Assembly (NCBI GenBank): GCA_014381985.1
Contig: JACNKP010000047.1
Span: 1-41,622, forward strand
Direction of reading: 5' to 3'
DNA length: 41,622 bases
From: SAR92 clade bacterium
GTDB lineage: Bacteria > Pseudomonadota > Gammaproteobacteria > Pseudomonadales > Porticoccaceae
Below, in pieces: positions 36,471 to 41,622 of this stretch. Each line of letters opens with the position of its first letter. Positions within the stretch are counted from its first letter, which is position 1. A program made the position numbers and the translations under genes. Below the pieces are notes generated by a model. The model saw only the letters and a program-made list of their open reading frames with translations, was not told where the DNA came from and did no database searches.

Positions 36471-36514
36471 CGTATCTTCTTGTCAATTAACCTCACTATT
36501 ATTGGAGAAATGAA

Positions 36515-36709
36515 ATGCCAAAAGGTAAGACCCACAGTGGAGCTGCAAAACGCTTCAAAAAAACGGCTTCGGGCTATAAGCATAAACACCAGCACAAAAG
36601 CCATATTCTCACCAAAATGACTACAAAACGTAAGCGTCAATTGCGTGGCACGAGCATTCTAAATGCTTCTGATAAGCCTCGCGTAGATCGCATGTTGCGG
36701 AATGTTTAA
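36515..36709 (+). CDS. rpmI: 50S ribosomal protein L35
   Basis: A 64-residue, very basic protein, [20 protein letters not shown], with [16 protein letters not shown]. These are the L35 signature and standard length. A GGAG ribosome binding site lies seven bases before ATG 36515. It lies between infC and rplT, the universal order in this group. Its translation is likely coupled to rplT and subject to L20 feedback. Confidence 0.98.
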   Translation: MPKGKTHSGAAKRFKKTASGYKHKHQHKSHILTKMTTKRKRQLRGTSILNASDKPRVDRMLRNV

Positions 36710-36740
36710 GTCACTTAACTAATTTTGGTAGGAGAATATT

Positions 36741-37097
36741 ATGGCTAGAGTAAAGCGTGGTGTTGAGGCTAATCGCCGACACAAGAAAATTTTAAAGCAA
36801 GCAAAAGGTTACTACGGAGCTCGTAGTCGCGTTTATCGCGTTGCCGTTCAGGCAGTAACCAAAGCAGGGCAATATGCCTATCGCGACCGTCGTGTTAAGA
36901 AACGTACCTTCCGCAGATTGTGGATTGCACGAATTAATGCCCAGTCTCGTGTGGAAGGTTTGTCATACAGCCGCTTCATTAATGGCCTAAGCAAGGCAGG
37001 TATCGAGCTAGATCGCCGTGTACTTGCTGATTTGGCTGTACATGATAAAGCAGCGTTTGGTGCGGTTGTTAATCAAGCCAAGGCCGCCCTGGCGTAG
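36741..37097 (+). CDS. rplT: 50S ribosomal protein L20
   Basis: A 118-residue basic protein, [18 protein letters not shown], with [29 protein letters not shown] and [21 protein letters not shown]. These are the complete L20 signatures at usual length. It binds 23S rRNA early in 50S assembly and, in E. coli, represses its own operon. The start is preceded by TAGGAG. A terminator follows 63 bp downstream. Confidence 0.98.
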   Translation: MARVKRGVEANRRHKKILKQAKGYYGARSRVYRVAVQAVTKAGQYAYRDRRVKKRTFRRLWIARINAQSRVEGLSYSRFINGLSKAGIELDRRVLADLAVHDKAAFGAVVNQAKAALA

Positions 37098-37160
37098 TAT
37101 GAGCCTTAGTTAGGCGCTTAAACTGACTGCTTTTTTGCAGGTCAAAATAAAGCGAATCAG

Positions 37161-37196
37161 ATAGGGAATGGGCATTAGCCCTTTCCCTATTTTTTT
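37161..37196 (+). terminator. Rho-independent terminator or attenuator between rplT and pheS
   Basis: A 13-bp stem with one mismatch (37161-37173 with 37178-37190), loop ATTA and a seven-T tail. It lies 45 bp before the pheS start. In E. coli an attenuator with the Phe-rich pheM leader stands here; no leader frame with Phe codons was found, so it may simply end the rplT transcript. Confidence 0.85.
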
Positions 37197-37234
37197 ATCC
37201 AGAATATGATACCCATTACTGATAAATAAAGTGA

Positions 37235-38260
<1,026 letters not shown>

Positions 38261-38273
38261 GCTGGGATAACGT

Positions 38274-40658
38274 ATGAAATTTAGTGAATCTTGGTTACGA
38301 AAGTCGGTAAATCCATCGATCTCCACCGAAGAAATGGTTGCTCAGGTGACTATGGCAGGCCTGGAGGTTGAAAGTGTCGAAACTGCAGCGCCAAGTATGT
38401 CTGGCGTAGTGGTCGGCGAAATCATTAGCGTTGAGCAACACCCAGATGCAGATAAACTAAGAGTCTGTCAGGTGGTGGGAGGTGAAGCCCAAACACAGGT
38501 AGTCTGTGGTGCGCCCAACGCACGAGTCGGCATTAAAGTCCCCTTTGCTGTTGTTGGCGCGAAATTGCCTGGCGATTTCAAAATCAAAAAGGCCAAACTA
38601 CGCGGTGTTGAGTCTTTTGGCATGCTTTGCTCGCAAACCGAGTTGCAGTTAGGCGATGACGACAGCGGTCTGTGGGAGCTTCCTGTAGATGCACCCGTCG
38701 GTGCTGACCTAAGTGAATATTTAGATCTCAACGACAATATTATTGAGGTTGACCTTACGCCAAATCGTGGTGATTGCCTTAGTATTCGTGGTTTGGCCCG
38801 TGAAGTGGGCGTGCTTAATCAAGAGTCGGTCATACAGCAAGCCTGTGCCCCTGTGGCTGCGACTATAGCCGACAAGGTCAATGTGACCCTTGAGACTCCC
38901 GATGCTTGTGCGCGCTATGTAGGCAGGGTTATCCGCGGTCTTGATCTTGGTCAGCCGACACCCCAGTGGATGCAAGAAACATTACGTCGCAGCGGAGTGC
39001 GTAGTCTGGGCCCCGCCGTGGATGTGACTAACTATGTCTTGCTTGAATTAGGTCAGCCAATGCATGCCTTCGATCTATCTAAGATTGACGGCGATATTGT
39101 GGTGCGTATGGCCCGTGATGAAACACTAAAACTACTCGATAGTTCAGAGGTTACTGTAGATAAAACAACGCTTGTGATTGCTGACCAAAGCAAAGTGTTA
39201 GCAATGGCTGGAATAATGGGTGGCGATGAGTCATCTGTTGGAAATGGCACATCCGATATCTTATTTGAAAGTGCCTGGTTTAATCCTTTGGCAATAGCAG
39301 GTAAGGCGCGCAATTATGGCAAGCACACCGATTCATCTCATCGCTATGAGCGAGGGGTGGATTCTGAGCTTCAAGTTAGTGCTATTGAGCGCGCTACGGC
39401 TCTAATGCTCGATATCTGTGGCGGTAACCCTGGGCCAGTGTCAGTTACAGAGTCTGCGAAGCATTTGCCTACTCCAGCCACCATTAGACTGCGTGATGAT
39501 CGCTTGGCGCAGCAGCTCGGTGTCTCTATTGCTCCAGCGGATGTAGATGACATGTTAATGCGCTTAGGGCTGATACTGGTTGAACGAAATAATGAAAGCT
39601 CTGTTTGGCTTGCGCCCAGCTGGCGCTTTGATCTAGCGATTGAGCAGGACTTGGTAGAGGAAGTGGCTCGCATTTATGGCTACAACAACTTGCCAACGTC
39701 GACACCTATGATGGCCCTAGAGTTAGAGCCTAATGCTGAGAGTGTGCAGGGCATCAGTTTGTTTCGAGCCCAGCTCGTTGGTCGCGGTTACCAAGAGGTG
39801 ATTACCTATAGCTTTGTTGATCCAGAGCTACAAAAAATGATTGAACCAAATCTGGTTGCAGTGCCCCTGGTTAATCCCATTTCAGCAGATATGGGAGTTA
39901 TGCGCACTAGCTTATGGCCTGGCTTACTTAATACTGCTGTTTATAATCTTAATCGACAGCAGTCGCGGGTTCGAATATTTGAGGTTGGCCAGTGCTTTGT
40001 GCCTGGTCAAGAGGGTGCCTCAAGTTTGACCCAAAATACTATGCTGGGTGGATTGCTCTGTGGTTCACGATCTCCTATTGGATGGACCGCGGGCAAAGAT
40101 AAAGTCGATTTTTATGATATCAAGGGTGATATAGAGGGGTTAACGGGGCTAACGGGATTACAGCACACCTTCTCTTTTAATGCGGCGGTTCATCCGGCGT
40201 TACATCCTGGTCAGTGTGCCCAGCTTACTCGAAATGGTGAGGCTATCGGTTGGGTTGGACAATTACATCCGCGAATTAAGAGCAGTCTTGGCATTGATCC
40301 TGACGTATATCTGTTTCAGATTGATGCTGACAAGATCAGCGAAGTTAGGATCCCGATACACGAAGAAGTAAGCAAGTTCCCCGAAGTGAAGCGTGATTTA
40401 GCCTTCTTTGTTGAAGCGTCAATAGGGGCACAAACCTTAATCGATCATGCCAAGAATGTGGCGGGCGATCTACTAGTGGGTTTAAAGTTATTTGATGTGT
40501 ATCAGAGCAAAGATGTTGAAAACAAAGGAAAAAGTATCGCTTTAGGCTTGACGTTTCAGCATAGTTCGCGCACTCTTACCGACGAAGAGGTCAGTCAAGC
40601 GATTGACCGAGTGGTGTCTGAGCTTGCCGCAGAGTGTAAGGCTGAACTCAGAGCATGA
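38274..40658 (+). CDS. pheT: phenylalanyl-tRNA synthetase beta subunit
   Basis: A 794-residue multidomain subunit. It has an N-terminal tRNA-binding (EMAP-like) domain with EIISVEQHPDADKLRVCQV, then the B3/B4 editing domain with RSGVRSLGPAVDVTNYV and ELGQPMHAFDLSKIDG, the B5 region, a class II-like core (EEVARIYGYNNLP), and the C-terminal ferredoxin-fold anticodon-binding domain (SKFPEVKRDLAFFVE). The length is standard. It binds tRNA-Phe and edits Tyr-tRNA-Phe. Confidence 0.98.
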   Translation: MKFSESWLRKSVNPSISTEEMVAQVTMAGLEVESVETAAPSMSGVVVGEIISVEQHPDADKLRVCQVVGGEAQTQVVCGAPNARVGIKVPFAVVGAKLPGDFKIKKAKLRGVESFGMLCSQTELQLGDDDSGLWELPVDAPVGADLSEYLDLNDNIIEVDLTPNRGDCLSIRGLAREVGVLNQESVIQQACAPVAATIADKVNVTLETPDACARYVGRVIRGLDLGQPTPQWMQETLRRSGVRSLGPAVDVTNYVLLELGQPMHAFDLSKIDGDIVVRMARDETLKLLDSSEVTVDKTTLVIADQSKVLAMAGIMGGDESSVGNGTSDILFESAWFNPLAIAGKARNYGKHTDSSHRYERGVDSELQVSAIERATALMLDICGGNPGPVSVTESAKHLPTPATIRLRDDRLAQQLGVSIAPADVDDMLMRLGLILVERNNESSVWLAPSWRFDLAIEQDLVEEVARIYGYNNLPTSTPMMALELEPNAESVQGISLFRAQLVGRGYQEVITYSFVDPELQKMIEPNLVAVPLVNPISADMGVMRTSLWPGLLNTAVYNLNRQQSRVRIFEVGQCFVPGQEGASSLTQNTMLGGLLCGSRSPIGWTAGKDKVDFYDIKGDIEGLTGLTGLQHTFSFNAAVHPALHPGQCAQLTRNGEAIGWVGQLHPRIKSSLGIDPDVYLFQIDADKISEVRIPIHEEVSKFPEVKRDLAFFVEASIGAQTLIDHAKNVAGDLLVGLKLFDVYQSKDVENKGKSIALGLTFQHSSRTLTDEEVSQAIDRVVSELAAECKAELRA

Positions 40659-40696
40659 ATGTATTTAAGTCTACGAGATGGGACAGGTGTTACTAG

Positions 40697-40996
40697 ATGG
40701 GTGCGTTAACGAAAGCCGATTTGGCAGAAATGTTGTTCGATGATTTGGGCCTCAATAAGCGGGAAGCCAAAGAAGTCGTTGAAATGTTTTACGGTGAAAT
40801 CTGCACAGCCCTTGAAAACAATGATCAGGTCAAAATTTCTGGATTTGGAAACTTTGAGCTGCGTGACAAAAGTAGTCGTCCTGGAAGAAACCCCAAGACC
40901 GGTGAAGAAATACCTATTTCTGCGCGACGTGTCGTAACATTCAAACCTGGGCAAAAGCTCAAGGCTCGAGTTGAGGCATATGCTGGAACCAAGTAA
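40697..40996 (+). CDS. ihfA: integration host factor alpha subunit
   Basis: A 99-residue HU/IHF family protein, [20 protein letters not shown], with [25 protein letters not shown] and the beta-arm region [14 protein letters not shown]. It is IhfA rather than HU by length and by position after pheT, the usual gammaproteobacterial arrangement. It bends DNA as a heterodimer with IhfB. Its end overlaps the start of the downstream MerR gene. Confidence 0.97.
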   Translation: MGALTKADLAEMLFDDLGLNKREAKEVVEMFYGEICTALENNDQVKISGFGNFELRDKSSRPGRNPKTGEEIPISARRVVTFKPGQKLKARVEAYAGTK

Positions 40997-41330
40997 CAAT
41001 AACCAACTCCCTGCCATTCCTGGCAAACGCTACTTTGCCATTGGTGAAGTCAGTGAGCTCTGTGGGGTCAAGCCTCATGTGTTGCGTTATTGGGAGCAAG
41101 AATTCCCGGGTTTGAGCCCGGTTAAACGACGAGGTAATCGTCGTTACTATCAGCGTCAAGATGTCGTATTGATTCGTCAGATTCGCTCTTTACTGCACGA
41201 GCAGGGGTTTACTATCGGTGGGGCACGTCAAAAGCTTGATGACACACCCGGTAAGAAAGAACTTACGCCCTACAAACAGCTTCTCGATCAGACAATTTCT
41301 GAATTAGAAGATGTTCTGAAAGCCTTATAA
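40980..41330 (+). CDS. MerR family transcriptional regulator
   Basis: A 116-residue protein from ATG 40980 (GAGG just upstream), overlapping the last 17 bases of ihfA. The winged helix reads [21 protein letters not shown] and then [21 protein letters not shown] short C-terminal helix, [16 protein letters not shown], replaces the effector domain of larger MerR proteins. Small MerR proteins regularly follow ihfA in gammaproteobacteria; their targets are not known. No metal-binding cysteines of the MerR/ZntR type are present. Confidence 0.94.
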   Translation: MLEPSNNNQLPAIPGKRYFAIGEVSELCGVKPHVLRYWEQEFPGLSPVKRRGNRRYYQRQDVVLIRQIRSLLHEQGFTIGGARQKLDDTPGKKELTPYKQLLDQTISELEDVLKAL

Positions 41331-41368
41331 TAAATTTCAAAATTTGATGTCAAAGAAATGCTTTTTGG

Positions 41369-41396
41369 TTGCAAAAAGAGCCTTTCGCTGTATCAT
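41369..41396 (+). promoter_or_regulatory. promoter of tRNA-Pro
   Basis: TTGCAA (41369-41374) and TATCAT (41391-41396) are separated by 16 bases, with a GC-rich discriminator, TGCGAC, just after. A start about seven bases downstream would give a short 5' leader. GC-rich discriminators are typical of stringently controlled stable-RNA promoters. Confidence 0.6.
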
Positions 41397-41410
41397 TGCG
41401 ACACTTAAAT

Positions 41411-41487
41411 CGGGGCGTAGCGCAGCCTGGTAGCGCACTACACTGGGGGTGTAGTGGTCGCAGGTTCAAATCCTGCCGTCCCGACCA
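41411..41487 (+). tRNA. tRNA-Pro (anticodon GGG)
   Basis: 77 bases with encoded CCA. The acceptor stem CGGGGCG pairs with CGTCCCG (one G-U). The anticodon stem CTACA/TGTAG holds the loop CTGGGGG, giving anticodon GGG. The T-loop GGTTCAAATCC is canonical. The discriminator base is A, as in bacterial tRNA-Pro. It stands alone with its own promoter and terminator. Confidence 0.97.
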
Positions 41488-41520
41488 CATATCAATCCAT
41501 TAGTATCCGCTGATGTCCTC

Positions 41521-41546
41521 AAGGCCCTGTTATTCAGGGCTTTTTT
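41521..41546 (+). terminator. Rho-independent terminator after tRNA-Pro
   Basis: The stem GCCCTG / CAGGGC with loop TTATT is followed by six Ts, 33 bases after the tRNA CCA end. Confidence 0.85.
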
Positions 41547-41581
41547 GTTTGTACTTAGTCCATAGGTGTTCATTTAAATCG

Positions 41582-41622
41582 GGTACAATCCCTAATAAAG
41601 ATGGTACAAATTGTGGTATTTT
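41582..41622 (+). repeat. GGTAC/GGTAT short repeats at the window edge
   Basis: GGTACAAT at 41582, GGTACAAA at 41603 and GGTATTTT at 41615 occur within 41 bases directly downstream of the tRNA-Pro terminator. Repeated GGTAC-like motifs are often found upstream of tyrosine integrase genes at tRNA-inserted islands. No coding frame follows inside the window, so this is only a hint. Confidence 0.3.

Noticed and set aside
37098-37160. pheM-like leader peptide
   Set aside because: All three frames were read; none has a start codon followed by Phe codons.

Overview
The window looks like a chromosomal piece of a marine-type gammaproteobacterium of moderate GC. The right half carries the gammaproteobacterial translation block thrS-infC-rpmI-rplT-pheS-pheT-ihfA-merR followed by tRNA-Pro, plus rlmKL, rmf and a large NAD-glutamate dehydrogenase. 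The left half resembles the steroid/branched-lipid catabolic loci of oligotrophic marine lineages (Cellvibrionales/Spongiibacteraceae-like; this placement is inference). No CRISPR array, insertion sequence or phage gene was seen.

Region 1 (1-14983) is a catabolic island. A leftward set reads acyl-CoA synthetase, TetR regulator, two different acyl-CoA dehydrogenases, SDR dehydrogenase, MFS transporter and a DUF1254 gene that is broken by an in-frame TAG. Divergent from it, a rightward set reads alpha-methylacyl-CoA racemase, an IpdC-like flavin oxidoreductase, an EchA20-like crotonase and a PAPS-type sulfotransferase. Next come a protein with two rubredoxin domains fused to a rubredoxin reductase (leftward) and a KshA-like Rieske oxygenase (rightward). 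KshA (B-ring opening), IpdC and EchA20 (C/D-ring breakdown), AMACR (side-chain epimerisation) and paired dehydrogenases point to steroid catabolism. The IpdA/IpdB subunits and the KshB reductase are not in the window. The same operator, AAAACATT-N8-AATGTTTT, lies before the dehydrogenase genes and between the two divergent operons, where it forms the core of a perfect 17-bp-arm palindrome. The TetR gene between them is the obvious candidate regulator.

Region 2 (15005-24125) begins with a bidirectional terminator. A two-subunit sodium:solute symporter (DUF4212 plus VC_2705-type) follows, then the complete leftward Bat operon: MoxR, DUF58, DUF4381, BatA, a BatB/BatC-like fusion and BatD.

Region 3 (24376-33810) holds the 180-kDa NAD-glutamate dehydrogenase, ribosome modulation factor, the bifunctional 23S rRNA methyltransferase RlmKL, a threonine-aldolase-family PLP enzyme, a small glutaredoxin-like protein and YaiI.

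Region 4 (33841-41622) is the translation operon. Its thrS leader contains a 7-bp hairpin with a 7-nt loop that imitates the tRNA-Thr(GGU) anticodon arm, next to the ribosome binding site. infC starts with the rare codon ATT. A strong terminator separates rplT from pheS with no Phe-rich leader peptide. The window ends beyond tRNA-Pro(GGG) in repeated GGTAC/GGTAT motifs that could announce an integrated element.
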